Below, one piece after another: positions 36,801 through 51,800 of a DNA stretch of 64,000 nt; positions within the stretch are counted from its first letter, which is position 1; every line of letters begins with the position of its first letter. Where the stretch lies: NCBI GenBank assembly GCA_023653785.1, contig JAMKCH010036035.1:1-64000 (forward strand). Direction: 5' to 3'. The position numbers and the translations under genes are program-made. The stretch comes from Ophioderma brevispina. Its lineage: Eukaryota > Echinodermata > Ophiuroidea > Amphilepidida > Ophiodermatidae. The notes under the pieces were generated by a model. It was not told where the DNA came from and ran no database searches. It was given only the letters and a program-made list of their open reading frames with translations.

Positions 36801-39800
36801 TACTAATATCAGTTGTCAAAATCAGGGCTGCAATTTCGACGCGAATCCGCGAATCAATTCGCGTAAAGATTCGCGCCTGAATGTTCACACGCGAATCAAG
36901 AGTTGATTCGCGTCAAGAAAATTCAGTCAAGAAAAAAAAATATAGTCAAAAAAAAAATGCTTTGGCCTACCGATTACTAGTATATGGAAATAGGAGAATC
37001 ACAACCAATGTATTTTTTTCTTCAAAGACCTTATTGTCAAACAAACAAAATATTAAGGCGAAAGTCTACTTTACAATGATAGAAGTCCGTACATATCTTC
37101 GATCAACACATACTCTTTACGAAAATTGGCATTTAATTGACCTGACCCCAATACAATAACCATCACATCAAAGCCATGTGTTTACCATGTGCCCAAGTGT
37201 ACCATATAAAATGCAGGTTTTTCATTTTAAAACGGCAAAATAAATTCTAAAAACGGCAAAATAAATTCTAAAAACGTACTAACATCAATGCAATAATAAA
37301 AATCTTAGTTAGAAAATAACCCTTTGTCTATTTTCCATTAGTTTGTACACAAAATAAAACAAATTTGTATCAAAATTCCAAGGTAATATATCTAGGTATG
37401 TAGTAAAGTGTTTACCTTTTCAGTCTGCAAATTGTAAACACAGTGATGCGGGAAGTAGACTAGTCCGACGGTTCTGTAGCACTATGGACATTTCGCGAGG
37501 AAATGCTAAATTTTAGCAGGTGAGACTGTTCAATACTGATGGGAGTTGCTAACGGTGCCTTCAACATTGTAATTTTGTGTTTTTGACAGCAAATATGAAG
37601 AGAGATTTCGCCACCTGTTGCAAATTTGGCAGGCTTGCAAGGCTGCAGAATTCAGAATTTTGCATTTTTTGTGCCATTGAATGCATCCGATTCTTGATTT
37701 TGTTTCAACCGAGTGCATTCCTAATTAAGTACAAAATATTAAGAAAATGAAAATCAGAATCCCAAGCCTAATAATATTGATTTTTGTCTTCCAAAGTCGC
37801 TTCTATCGGCCTGTAGCGAATCTGAAGTTTCTCTCTAAAACCCTGGAACGTGCTGCTACACAGCAAATCCAAGACCACCTTTCTGAAAACAACCTCCACG
37901 GCAAAATGCAGTCTGCTTATAGATCCCACCACAGCACGGAAACTGCCCTCCTACGTGTTTACAATGATTTATTAAATGCAGCTGACAGAGGCCAGGAAGC
38001 TGTGCTCATACTCCTTGATTATTCAGCTGCATTTGATACCATAAACCATGAGATCTTGCTTAAACGTCTGTCTGAACGATTTGGAATAACTGGTTCTTCT
38101 TTAGCTTGGTTTGAATCTTATTTTAAACATCGCTCACAGTCTGTTGTTATAAATGATGACATTTAAAAAAAAAAAAAAAAAAAAGGAATCAGCTTCCACT
38201 GCATGTCAAGACTGCAAACTCTTTGATCAAGTTTAAATCATATCTTAAGACTCATTTATTTGAAATTGCCTATAATGCTAACCTGTAATCTATGTTGTAT
38301 TTGCTATGTACATTTATTTCTCTTTCTGTGTTCTTTCTCCAGCGCATTGGGACTCTGTGTGTAATGCGCTATATAAGAATGGTTGTATTATTATATTATT
38401 ATTATTCTGCAGTCTGCTTAAGATTAATAAGAAGTCTATATGCTGGATGCATGTATACAGTATAGGGACTGAAACTGAGTACTCTAGGGCTGAAGAGATG
38501 GCATATAGGTTAATTTATCACTATTTTATGTGAGTAAAAGAACTCATACGTGGACTCATACTTATAGTTGAATATTTAAAGGGTTGTTTTCGGCAAGTAG
38601 TTAACTTGTAGTAGTCGTCGATGCCTCAGTAGTGTCACATTTCGAAACACAGGCCTAATTAAAAAAATTCCAGATCCAAATTATATGGCCTTTAAAACAA
38701 TTGTGAAGAATTAACTTCTGCCTTCTGTATTTAGATTTGTAACAGTTTAAAATACATGGTAATAACTGATAAGTTTGCCAAACAGATAATTTAAGCATTA
38801 GAATAAATTATTATCCTTATAATATATTCATAATCTTACCAAAGTATGTCTGAATCAATTGATTCTCGCAAAATTACCTGGAGAGAATCAAACCTGATTC
38901 CCGCAAGTTACAACGAAATTGCACCCCTGAAAATTGTGTCGCACTGCTTAAATTTGTTCTAAAAATAACAGAGACGATTTGTAGGGGTCAAACAGCTGTG
39001 AGTTAAAACTTGCAAGACTCCCCTGGTGGGTTATGAGAGACTTTGCACAGTATTCCTGGGGAGTAAGAGTGGAAAACTTAACAGAGTTTGTACAAGTTTT
39101 CAGAGGAGTAAGAGCAGAAGTCTAAAATACATAAAGTATGACCTTTGACCTACAGACCTGTCTGTCACTGCATAAGTAGCAGTAGATACTAAGGTCCTGT
39201 GGGGCAAGTATCATGTCATCTAGATTGGGTCAGGGGTCTGACGGGTACATTCAGAGACAAAATCTCAATTTTGATAGAGTAGTGTGGTGGAATGAGGTTG
39301 TTGATCGGGTCACCCACCTTTAAATACATTGGTAAGCATTATAAATGCAAAAGACTTGGTTTTGCAAACAACTTGGGGCACACTTTTCTGGAAATATCCT
39401 TGTCTTAGTCCACTCAATCTACGGTATGACCTGGACAAAATTGCTACAGAAGGTTTTCTTGCTCTAACTTGTTGTACAAACCCTCCCGAACAACATATCA
39501 AAAAGGTAGAAAAAAGGAAGCATGGCAAGACATGATAATTTGCATAAAACCTATGTGCCATTTTTGCCTATATTTTAATTATTATACAATACTATAAAAT
39601 GGGACGACCCGATTTAAGTAAATAAAGTTTTCGTCTTGATAGAATGGTCTTCACCCCTTAACTCCATCTGTAGAGTTTTGCGCTGATATTTCAACCCGTT
39701 TTCATATGAGAGCTAAAAACATGATTTTCTTAGCCCTCTATGTGTAAAATTAATATCGGTCGACCAAAATGGGGTACATTTTTCGCTCATAACTTCCAAA

Positions 39801-42800
39801 CCAAATATCCTTTAGCCCTAAGATTTCACAGGGTAAATGAGAAGAATAGTAGCTTTCTTCAAATACCAAAATGTTGACCACTTCCGGTAAAATTTTGGGA
39901 ATACGGGGACGGTGCTCTTAGCGATCAGGTCACGGCCTTTTAACTCATGAGCCTTTCTTGCTGTCCAACATAGAACCCGAGGTACTTGAAGTCTAACCTT
40001 TTTGAGTTGGGTACAGTTTGTAGTGCAGATAGGTTGACGATTCTCTTTCTTATTGACGGTCATGTATTTCATTCCCTCTCTTTGGCTTTTAGATGTAGGC
40101 TGACTTATCTGCAGCATTCTCAAATGATGCTTTGTAGTAGATCTTGTGCAGCACATATCACATCCCCTGTTGCATAGTCAAGGTCTGTGAGATACTGACT
40201 TTGGTGACGTCTATATAGAATGCTTGACCGCCTTTATATGCTGCTGTCCTACCTATTACCCAGGCTGTTACCAAAGGACCCCCTTTTTAAAATGTTCACA
40301 TACTCAGTGACTCATATTTTCTTCTTTCCTGCTATCCACTTTTATCACAAGTTTGCATTAAATTATCCACTCTTTCAAAGAATTTGAACACCCAAATTCA
40401 AAATTGTTGCAGCCTAAGTGCACATTTTTAACAATTTTATAATTTCATAGCAGCAATTTTATAATTTCATGGCAATTTGAACTCTGGAAAAGAGGCACTT
40501 ATTATTTTAACTTCAGGTTTTAACATCATTGACCCCCTTCTTAAAGTTTCATACTGGATGACCCCATTTTTATTCAGATTTTTTGGTACATTTTATCTCA
40601 AAGGACCCGAGAAAGGACCCTATTTTTCACCTGGCCGAGGTACCCAACACTTCGCATAGGGAGTGCCCCCGGCACTAGTTGACCCAATGTGTTTGAATAA
40701 ATACTCTCTGATAATAATTTGCTTAATAAAAAAATCTCCCCATCCCGAATGCAGTCTGACAAATCATCTAGAATGCAAAATTAATTTTGGCGGAAAATTG
40801 CGGCCATCTTGAATAATGACCATCACTTTCCACTTTTAATATATCAATTGCAAGTGCTACGCAACTTGCAGGCATAGCCATGCAAAACATGTTCAAATAC
40901 TAACAGAAAAATTGAAGATCCCCCTAAACATGCATTTATGAGCTATATACCTTTGTCGAAATATGGGTGTATACGTCCACGTAAGATAAATGCAAATTAA
41001 CATGTCTTGCCAGGCTTCCCCTTTCCTACCTTTTTGATATGTTGTTTGGGGGATCTTTTACTGCTAGTTACAGCAATAAAACCGTCTGTAGCAGTTTTGT
41101 CCAGGTGTACCTAGTATTTTTCATAGATTGAGTGGACTATCTCTTGTGTGCACCATGAGATCATCAGAATTCATCCCCACAGCTCACCCACCAAACTTTA
41201 TTTTGCTATCAATGAAAATCGTTCATATAATAATAAATATCGGCATATTTAGTTTGAATTCTCCTCCCTCCAATACCATTGTAGAAACAACTGCATAGGC
41301 CAGGGACAATTTTACATCACACCTCAAAAAGAGCGTTGCTTTAAAAGACATATTTCTGATTGCATGAGTTACCCAACAACACTGTTCTAGAGTTTTGTAA
41401 TGCGGCCAATAGAGGGCAGTATTGCAGAACTGGTTATGGGGATTTCTAAACTAGATTATCAGAGCTACATTGGCCAATACAGTATGCAGTTGTTGAATAT
41501 TCTACATATCTGTAGCCATGTTCAACCTTAGTCTACTGACACAGTGGATATGAAAATTCACAGCAATAATATGCAAGTTCTGGAGAAAATATGACACAGA
41601 AATGATCTGCTTTTGGTCTAGAAATACATGATCATGTCTCCAATTATATTACCAATTTCACTTTAAAAGAACCACAAAATTGAGAAAGAACTTAAAGGGG
41701 CAGGAGGAGATTTTTTGATACAAATTTCTCTAAATTTGCACTTGATCAGTTGTAGAACACCTACCAAGAATGTTTCAAAAGTTATTGGACAAAAAAGTAA
41801 AAAGGAAACCAAACATGTTTTGAACTTGCTTGAAGCCGAAACACCAGGAATCACCCAGAAACCATCCGAAGTATCAACTTTTGTTTACAAATCATTATTT
41901 TGACCATTTATATTTTGACCAAAATAGCCAATTACAAAATCATTGCTTTAATTGAAGTATGATATTTTTTAAATGTGGATTTATATTTGAGCATCATTTT
42001 TCTACTGATTATCATTGTTTTATTACATTTATCAGTATTTTCTAATATTTAATTAGTAACGCAATGACCAATAACAAAATCCGAAATCGGGAAAGTAACC
42101 AATTACAGGGTGTCTCAGAAGGAATGTTACCCTCCAGAAACGGCAAATTTTACTTACTTAATAATTTTTTATCCTTGTTATTTAGCTTTATATTATGAAA
42201 ATATGTACTTTTATGAACATATGGTGAAAACAAGAAAGAAAACGGTGAACAAATAACCAAACAATGACTATTTCCATAAAAATGATGCAAATCTACTTTG
42301 TCCACGGCTAGCATTAGCAGAGGAAACCATGGATGCAAATATCCCTGACATAAAAATGTTTAAGACCCTCCTGGCCAATAATACTCTCAAGGTCCATTGC
42401 TGGTTCTAGAGTTTATTGTTCAGTTCTCTACGCACTGCAGCATTATTTGCGGCTGATTGTCCTGTTCTTTGATGACCATATCTCTCTCCTTGCACCTTTT
42501 TAGTCTTGCCATGCTCCAGATTTTTTTTTCTCTGCTCCCCTTGATTGCCATCTTACTAGGAACCCTACATTGAGGAAAAACGTTTACCCATTCACGATGA
42601 ACCTTTAACCCAAGATCACTTCAGTAGAATATGCCATTGTAGGAGCCACGCGCCAATGCCATTATTTGAAATTTAAAAGTGTGCTTTAATCAAATTCATA
42701 TTTGCATTATGATGGGAGATGGGTGAGGGCATTTAGGTCACTTCATTCAGAAGAACAAATTAATGCATGTTTCAGGTGCTTTTTAGGCATTACATGTGAA

Positions 42801-45800
42801 CAAATTAATTAAATATGAGGACTATGTGTGCTCAAATCCATAAGAAATACAATTAAATGTCTCTCTGCTATTGCTAGCCATGGACAAAGTTGGTTTGCAT
42901 CATTTTTAGGAAAATAGGTATTGTTTGGTTATTTTTTCACCGTTTTCTTTCTGGTTTTCACCATATGTTCATAAAAGTACATATTTTCATAATATAAAGC
43001 TAAAACGAGAATAAGAATTGATTAAGTAAGCAAAAATGGCCGTTTCTGGAGGGTAACGTTCTTTCTGAGACACCCTGTAGAAGCGAGCTCACTAAAGCCC
43101 CGCCCAAGTTGTGACTAACGCCTTTCTTGGCCGGGCCGGGTTACGCAAAAACTGGGAAGTTAGCAGCAACGGCGATCATTGCATGGGCTAAGGAAATACA
43201 ATGGAAAAGTAAGAATGGCCTGGCTATATCCAGGGATATATCGGCGATAAAGATGACTTTGTGATGAATCTCTGATTTCAAATCGAGCTTTCAATTATGA
43301 CAATTATTCTGGAGTTAGTACAAAAGTGATAAACGAACGATAATGTTTTAAAATTACGAGCACTATCTTGCGACAACTTTAATGCTTGTGCGATGCAGTT
43401 ATCGATGGATACACTAACTCATCTGTTACCTCCGGGTATGGGTATAAAATAGAAAGCCAGACGGTGTAATCTCGGCTCCGAAACCGTTAAATAAAAGATG
43501 GCACAGAATTCGCCGACAAAAATGGTTTGTAAAATCGCTGCCGTGCCAATAAGTAATGAATATATCACCTCTAGTTGGATCATTTTAACAAGTACCCTAA
43601 GCGAGGATAGTCCTAAAAAAAAAATTCACGGTTCTCGGCTTCAAAGAATATAAGCTCTGGGCCGCTCCATGACCGTTGACCTTGGCATATGACCTTTGAC
43701 CTCATCAACATATGAGGGATCCCTTGGTGCACCTATGACACAAGTTTGGTTCCAATTGAACTTCAACTTTTCAATTGAGGTCAATTTTTTAAAAAACTTG
43801 ATTTAGTGACACACAAATCCACACAAACACACACGCACAACGGATTGCTAAGTGGTCCTCCAGATATAGCTGACGGTCCACAAAAACACCTTTTCTTCTT
43901 TTAAATCGGCTATTTTGAGACCCTAAACGCGAATCTGCATTTTGCCTTTCAAAAGCACCCTAAATCTGTGTTTTGCCTTTTAAAAGCACCCTAAATCCGC
44001 GTTTTCTTTTACGCTGGTGCTTACAAGTATTATTTCGAGTGGCCCCCGGGCACACTATTAGACTCCTAGTTATGGTATAACCCCTAAAAATCGCACCCCT
44101 GTGGCATGATCAGCTGAATTAGACTGCTGCCTAAACAAGTATATAGGGCACAAAAAGACACTATTTATAAATAACAAAACATCACTGCATATTGAAACTG
44201 AGAGACTACTGTAAAAGTGATAATTTTCGCGCATGTAATTTTTCGCGTTTCTGTAATTTTTAACATTTTTGCTTGTTTTTAAATTCGCTCTTTTCAGCTA
44301 TCCTACATAGATCTACACACAAAATAAACATTTTCGCGAGTTTTTTAATTTCGCGCTAGCGCAGAAGTGCGCGAAAAGCGCGAAAATTAATGTAGCGCGA
44401 AAATTTCCACTTTTACAGTATGCAGTTTTTCACCACACACTGAATGGATCTGTCTCTGTATATACCCTACTCAAAATATATAGATATTACAAAAAGAGTA
44501 CCAACTTCCAAGTTGGTTTCAAGACAGAGGGTTAGGTGATTGAGTCCATCCCACAATGCACCAGTTTTGGAAAATTTCACTTCAATAAAGGTCATGTGAT
44601 CCCACAAAATCCTATTCTTAACACATAAAAACCCTGACTTTTACACTCATTTTAGGCCACAAGATATTAGTACTTAAGGAATTTTAAGCATGATCATGAA
44701 TTGTCTTGTGGTTCTTAAACTTCTTGAACACTTTTTATCCCTAAGTACTGACATGTATTTAGTACAGTGCAGTATAGGCACATTGCAATGCATTGTGGGA
44801 TTGATTCAAAACACCTTCCGGTTTCATGATGACAGAAACACATTGCACTTTGATGAACCTGTTGTAGCTAATGAAGTGCGAGAATGGTTTCTGTTTTGAA
44901 ATGTTTATTTTTCAAATAAAGGAGACAAGATATAATCCCACATGCTTTCTGGCAATGTCTTGTCGATCACAGGGAGACACTTGACCATTGCTCCTAGCCT
45001 ATTACATATCTTGAACAGTGCATGTGTGTGTTTGATTTTTATGGTACATATTTTCATTGACATCAATTTCCGGACATTACACCCTCCTCAACTCCATTTT
45101 GGTATTCAATTTTCACAGAAGACGATTTGTAAGATAATTTCTTTGAGATCGTTTTTTTTTTTCATTTTCAAAACTTTTTTTCTCAGAAGACAGATACCAA
45201 TCAAGGACGGTTGTTACTTTCTATTTTGTGCCTATTCGGTTTATCTCTACACTGGGATTTTCACCATATTGGGATCAAGAGCATCATTAAAACACAACAT
45301 CAGACAACATACGGTCAGTAGAGGAGCCCAACGGGAGATATGACCTCCCGCCTTCCATATTGTACAGGGCTGACTATACCAAGGTTAACCGTATGTTGTG
45401 GTATGGTCGCACTGCCAGTCCAGTGGGCAGGGGTCTATTTGGGAGAAGGGGATCAAGATGGTGGTGGAGGGGAGGGGAATTGGTCAAAATTGTGTCAACC
45501 ATGTCAAGTTTAGTATCCAAATACAGCAAATTTTATGAATCATTGCTTTGATATTTAATTTTTTATTGGGGGTGATAAGGCCATGCCAAGAAAAAAAAAA
45601 GTTTGTCTCAGAAGACCGCGCGCATTATGTTTAAATTGGTCTTTTAGCGCATTATGTTTTTTTAGGTTTGACTCATTGACAATTTTTTTTTTAAAATAAG
45701 GAACAAAATGAAAATCGGATGCAAGGAAGCGAAAAAATTTAAAAAGGTTGGCCAAAAATGCAATAATTTTTTTTTCTAAAAAAAAAACACAAAAAAAACA

Positions 45801-48800
45801 ACACACATTTCGCATTAACATTTTTCACATTTCTTCTGATACGAAACTTGGTTTTTTTTTGGTTGGATATTTTTATTTAAGTTAGACAATAGTCTAAGAG
45901 GAGGGAGACAAATGGTTTACGGGCGGATGTACTCTCTAACCCTAACGCGTCCCGACGCAATGCGTTGCAACTAAACGGTGGTACGGTCTGAAAATGTTTC
46001 TCGTTGCTCTCGGCGTCAGACCTATTTTTTGTCGCGCAAATGACTCTCATTGCCCTCATTGCATCTGGTCCGTCTTACCGGAAAATGGATGCGATGTTCC
46101 TCGTTGCTCTGGGCCGTCTTTACGAAAATGACGCGATGTTCTCGTTGCATCTGGGCCGTTTCCCGTAAAATACTGCGATGTTCCTCGTTGCACCTGTGAC
46201 GTCATTCCGGGAAATGATGCGATGCTTTTCACTGCATTTCGGACTGTTTGTGCCCGCGAAGGCGCAATGCTTTCATCAGGCGGGTGACACTGTGTACAAA
46301 TGCCCATAGCCAATTGTTCGATATCGATGGTGATAGCGCCACCATTTTCGATAAGCTACTTTTAATTATGCATAAACGCTGCATACGTAAACCGGAGCAT
46401 GACTTAGCGTAATAGCGCCACGCACTACTGGCGAACTATAAGCTACAGAATTCATGCAGATCAGTGTGCAGTACGCTCCTTATTTTTTTTTATTTATTTA
46501 GCATCCCCTGTTCTCATTGCAATTCGCACGCGGTGTTCCTCGTTGCATCGGGCCGTCTTTCCGAAAGGCGCGATGTTCCTCGTTGCATCTGGGCCGTCTT
46601 CCGGGAAAATGGTGTGATGTTCCTCGTTGCATCTGGGACCGTCTTCCGGAAAATTACGGTCGATTTGTCGTTGCATCTGTGCCGTTAACGACTTTACTCT
46701 ACTTTTCTGTCCGGGAAAACATGGCCGAGATGCAATGAAACCAAAATTTGTTTTCTCGTTGCATCTGGGCCGTTTAAAAAATAAAAAATAATTGCACCTC
46801 GTTGCATTTGGGCCGTTTGTCGGCAAAACGACCCGGTCCGGTTAGGGTTAATATTTCGACATTCAGGCAACAATAGATTACTTAAGGTAGGATTATCGTC
46901 TATTATTCCCGGATAGATTTTGTTGAAAATATTTGACACAATTTTTGTGACAAAAATTAATTCATCTCTGTAGTCTCTCACCTTGGATAAATTTATTTGT
47001 TATCTGGTTTAGGCATATAAAAATCACTGTCATAAGTTGCTTATTTTCTTGGAATCAAGGTTTCCAATTTTTTTGCCAAAGATGCGCAAGACTCCTAAGT
47101 TAGACATACAAAAAATCCAGTCAATAGTTATTTTGCATTCTAACACAATATAAAAATAGAAGTCCACAGGGGGCCTCCCCGTATACACTTAAGTGTTTAA
47201 GGCACCCTTGTTTCGTTCCTCAATGCATTGGGGAAAGAATGTAATTATAGACAAATTTTATTTCTTCAAGGATCACTGCCGTGTGAATTCATAAAAAAAC
47301 ACAAACACACACATCTAAAAATACTGCCAGTAAACTTTCGTCAATCCCCCTGGAGTGGCCGTAGGAACATGACCTCAGATGACCTCTGACCCTTGTCCAT
47401 GACTTTGACATCATGCTCATATGAGGGAACCCACATTGCACCTTAACCCCAAAGGTCTGGTTTCAATCGGACTTCAATTTTGAAGGAGACCTGAAAAACG
47501 AAAACCTAACCTTGTTTTTAGTTAGAAAAAAGCTAACCAAACTGGAACATACATACTACGGACATGCGCGCCCCCAATATCCCCCTCTGCTTTCAAGACA
47601 GGGGATAAAAATAAGGATTTTGTTAGTCGATTCGCATTGATACGTTCGTCCCCCTGGAGTTTTGGACCTATTCAATTAAGTCGGAGCGGGAAAATGAAAG
47701 AATTTCAGAATGCCACATTGGCCACGCCGGATGATCTTGGAGGACACTACGGTCATATAACTCACTCACATGCCCACTAAATACAATTAATTCATGTATG
47801 GAAATGCACAATTGTGAATTTAGGACCTTAATATTACTCACAATAACATGATTAACAGAAGTCCATGCGCCTCATTGAATTTTCCCTCAGCAAGAATGGT
47901 ACGGGTCACATATCAGATGAATCGAGTATAATAGGTGTAGAGGGTCTTAAGATAGTGAATGGTTACCTACCACCCTCAGACTTCTCAAGACTGCAACGTT
48001 TTGAGCAAAACCAGCTATGATGACATAGGGTACTCTGTCTCCCAATGCAGGGGCACTACCAGCATCTCGCTTCCTCCCGCATCCTGCAATAGGCAACATT
48101 CAAAGACTGTCATGGTTTGGTGTTTTACAATATTTCCTGGAAAGATAAACCTTCCCTAAAACAACGCACTCCTTACATTTGTGCTAAAACCAAAAGCTGC
48201 CGTGGTCGCTCGGTTACATTCAACACATCACATATCATTTTCTTACAGTGTGACAATAAACTTCAAGTATCGTGCCTGACCTTAGAACATTATCCCATCC
48301 TTGGAGTAAAAATCCCACATCCTCTAAGGTTCTTGAAACTTTTCAAGCCAATTATAAAGTATCGTTTTATTATTCCCACATCGAAAGTTTACCAACTTTT
48401 GGGTTTCAAATATTTCAAGCAAACCACTTCAATTGACACTAACAATAGTTCAGCGATACAAACATTTACATAACATTGATTCTACTACCTTGAAGTCGTC
48501 ATTAACCTTGTTTTCATGTTGTGTTTCAAACTACAAATTGTACTATCCAATACTATTTTAAGCAGAGACAGGCAAATTCAGCAGAAACATACATGTCATG
48601 TCGCTCACCATATTTCAAGACCTTCAAACTCCGACAGTTAAAGTGACAGGTTTTTTTTTTTTAGAATACAAATTTCCTCTCAAATTGCACTGGATTTAAG
48701 ACGCAACTACTACTACTACAAACCAAAGTTTTAAAATCCGGTTTTATCCCCTCCCCCCAACGGGGGTTGGCCGGATTCCACACCTCACATTTGCCAGCAA

Positions 48801-51800
48801 ACCGCCCGACTCTTCCTTCCACCCTCAACCCGATTCAATGCCTCCTCCATCCTCAACCTCAACCCAACCTCCTACTCTTTCTCTCCACTGTTCTTCCATG
48901 TCTTTCCTTTGGACGTCCCCTCCTCCTCAACCCGCCCACCTCGAACTCATAAGAACGCCCTTCTTAACACATGCTCGTCATCCTTCCTCCCCACATGCCC
49001 ATACCAACGGTCCAACAATATGCCTTCGGCCAATATCGTTCCCCTCCATCTTCCAAACCCACATCTGCCTCAGTCCTCAGTCTTTCATCCTGGTCCTTAA
49101 CTTCACCCACACATCGCTCTCATCATTGCTCTCACTGTCCTCCTCAAAATCCCCCATCTCATTTTCACTCATAGACAACCACGTCTCACTCCATATAACA
49201 CATCACTTATCTCAAACAACTCTTAACACCATTCCTTTCAACTTCAAGGATTCTTTTCCCTTGCAACAACTCCCCACATATCCTAAAACTTCGCACCCAC
49301 CCTACCTCACTCCTCTCTCTGTCACAGCCACCTCCATCCACCACCACCCCCACTAACCTTATCCCTAGGTATGTGAACTCCTTCACTGACTCCCCCTCAT
49401 CACAGCACAACTTTCCTCCTGTTCCAATTCCACATCCCTCCAGCTCCCATCTCACCTCTTCTACACAAAAATCTCTTGCTCCTCCTTCATACAAATCATC
49501 AACATGCTCTAACCCACTACTTCTGGTATCTCCTCTTCCTCAACGCCCCTCCATCACTTTCCTCGTACCCTATCAAATGGCCTCTCCAAGTCTACAAACA
49601 CATACAGCTTCTACTTCTTCCCTTTTTTATCTTCGATATTCTTGCAACCTCCTTTAAATAAACACTCACTGCATCTATCTTCCCTTCCTTGCCATAAACC
49701 CAAATTGCATCTCCTCCACTTCCACTATCTTCCGAATCATATTCTCCAGAACCCTCTCCACCACAATCTCATTTCATGCCCAAGAACTTCACACCCCTAT
49801 ACACGCCATAGCTCATTGCATCCCCTTTCCCGTTAAATTGGAATTACCACACTCACCGCCCCCTCCACCGGCATCCCTCCCATCGAACACTCTCTGACAC
49901 ACTCCATCATCACACACCAATCCATATCTCTCCATGTTGTTGGCGTCGTTGGTTCATCTATCCTCAACCCACCCTCTAGGGCCAACCAAACCACCCCGCC
50001 TTTCCTTTTTTCATTCCCTTATTGCCTTCACCCACTTCTTCCCGGCTGACCCTCTTACTGGCCGTCCACCAATCATCTCTCCCTTCTTATCCCACTCATT
50101 CTCCTCCATTCATGATTCTCTCCATATGCTCATTCCAGACTCTGCCTCTATCTATATCTTTCTCACAGAAATTCAACTTCCATCACTTCCTCTCCTACAT
50201 TCTTCCCCCTTCCATCTCTTCCATCCTTTTCATTGCCTTCACTATCTTATACACTTGTTTTGGATTCTCTCTCAACTCACTCATCCCCTTCTCTGTGCCT
50301 CCGCCTTCATAGCACCTTCGCAACCACTTCTTTGCTCGCTTCTTTAACCTCTTATAGCTTACCTTATTCTCTTCGTACCATTTTTTCATATCACTTACCT
50401 GCATCCTTTCTTCTCGCTAATCATCTCCCCGTGCCGAGCTCCCTCACCCTCCTCATCATTCCACCGCCCTGTATCTCTCCTGTCTCTCCTAACCTTTGTT
50501 TTCCCAACATTTCATACACAATGCCCTGTTAAACCCCTTCCTTAAAGAGCACCCCACAATCTGACCATCATCCTCACAAGCCCCCTACTCTCATCTCAAA
50601 ATTCCTTTCTTGTCTCGTCTTCTTTCAGCTTGCAAGCTTCCCCAAACCCCCTTTCCTCCTCTCATGCACAAACCGTTCCTTAACACCTTTTTCACCTTCC
50701 TCTTCTCCACATCTGCAACCACCAACCGGCGTTGCAGTTATCCTGAATTAACCCTTAAACATTCTTCAGAAATTTCCTCTTCTATTGCCTACAACACAAA
50801 TCAATCGTCTCATACCTCCTTAAGCTATTGTCAACTTTCCTTTTGTCCTCTTTCTGAAACCATGTATTGGGTTGACAACACACATATCTTTTCATCACAA
50901 AACTCCAACAAAATTTTCCTTCCAGATTCCTCTCCAAACCCATTGCCTCCATGAACACCTTCGAAACCTTCAATCCTTTTCCCCACATGGCACGTTAATC
51001 ACCAACACAAAACCAATTCACGACACTTTGCACCTTCCCATTCCTCCCCAACTCATCATAAAAATTGTTCCTTTTCTTCACGCTTCCTTTCACGTTGCTG
51101 CACATAACCACATATCAACCTCACTACCTCTTCTCGAAACATTACAACTGTTATCACCCTATCGCTCTTCCTTCTTACCTCCACCACTTTTCAAAAACTC
51201 CTCTTTCACCAAGACTCCCCATATTTCCTGACCACCAAACTTGTGCCTTCTTGAGAACGTTTCTTGAGAAACGTTTCAAAGGTTTATTGGACAAACAAGT
51301 ACAAAAGAAAAAACGGCAAAACTATGTTTTGAATTGCCTGCTATGTAAAGTCCCTTATAGAAAATAAAGCTTGTGTTCGAAAAAAAAATTGGGGGCCCGC
51401 TTCTTTCTGGGAAATATCCTCATGTCTCTTTAATTTTCTTATGTATCTTTTGCATTTCAATATAGAAAATCACCCAAAGAGTTCCGAATATTGTTCAAAA
51501 ATAATTCAATTAGGGTAAAAATTTTAGTTTAACTGGTTTTGTTGTTTGGAAACAATAATACTTTGTGACAAAAATATAAGTAGTAAAAGAACAAGATTAG
51601 AGGGCACCTTTCAGCTTGAAGGCAGCATAGAGCTTACCCCTTTCTCAACTAAATTTCTTTGTTTTCACATTATCAAAGTCAATTAACAAGCAAAATTCAG
51701 AATTACATGCATAATTATGTCCCCGCAACCTACATGACCCCAAGATGACCTTTGACCCAGATGTCACATGTGTTGAGGTAGTAAAGCTTTCAATGATTGG

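Larger units (their letters stand above)
36823..38929. mobile_element. hAT-like DNA transposon inserted in family G
   Basis: The left end CAGGGCTGCAATTTCGAC pairs with the right end whose inward reading is CAGGGGTGCAATTTCGTTG. Left subterminal sequence is rich in GAATC-GCG words (GCGAATCCGCGAATC). The flanks share AAAAT on both sides, a likely target duplication, judged against the uninterrupted family G copy at 5.7-6.2 kb. No transposase frame seen; it contains a nested LINE. Confidence 0.75.
39395..41145. mobile_element. large inverted-repeat element
   Basis: The left 150 bases (TCCACTCAATCTACGG, GACCTGGACAAAATTGCTAC, AACAACATATCAAAAAGGTAG) reappear inverted at 40985-41145 (CTACCTTTTTGATATGTTGTT, GTAGCAGTTTTGTCCAGGTG, AGATTGAGTGGA). 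The span holds a family F copy and a LINE fragment. Confidence 0.7.

Noticed and set aside
48838..50532. Several plus-strand open frames of 95-172 codons, Pro/Ser/His/Leu rich
   Set aside because: They are antisense to the minus-strand LINE; their composition mirrors the G-rich coding strand of that element.
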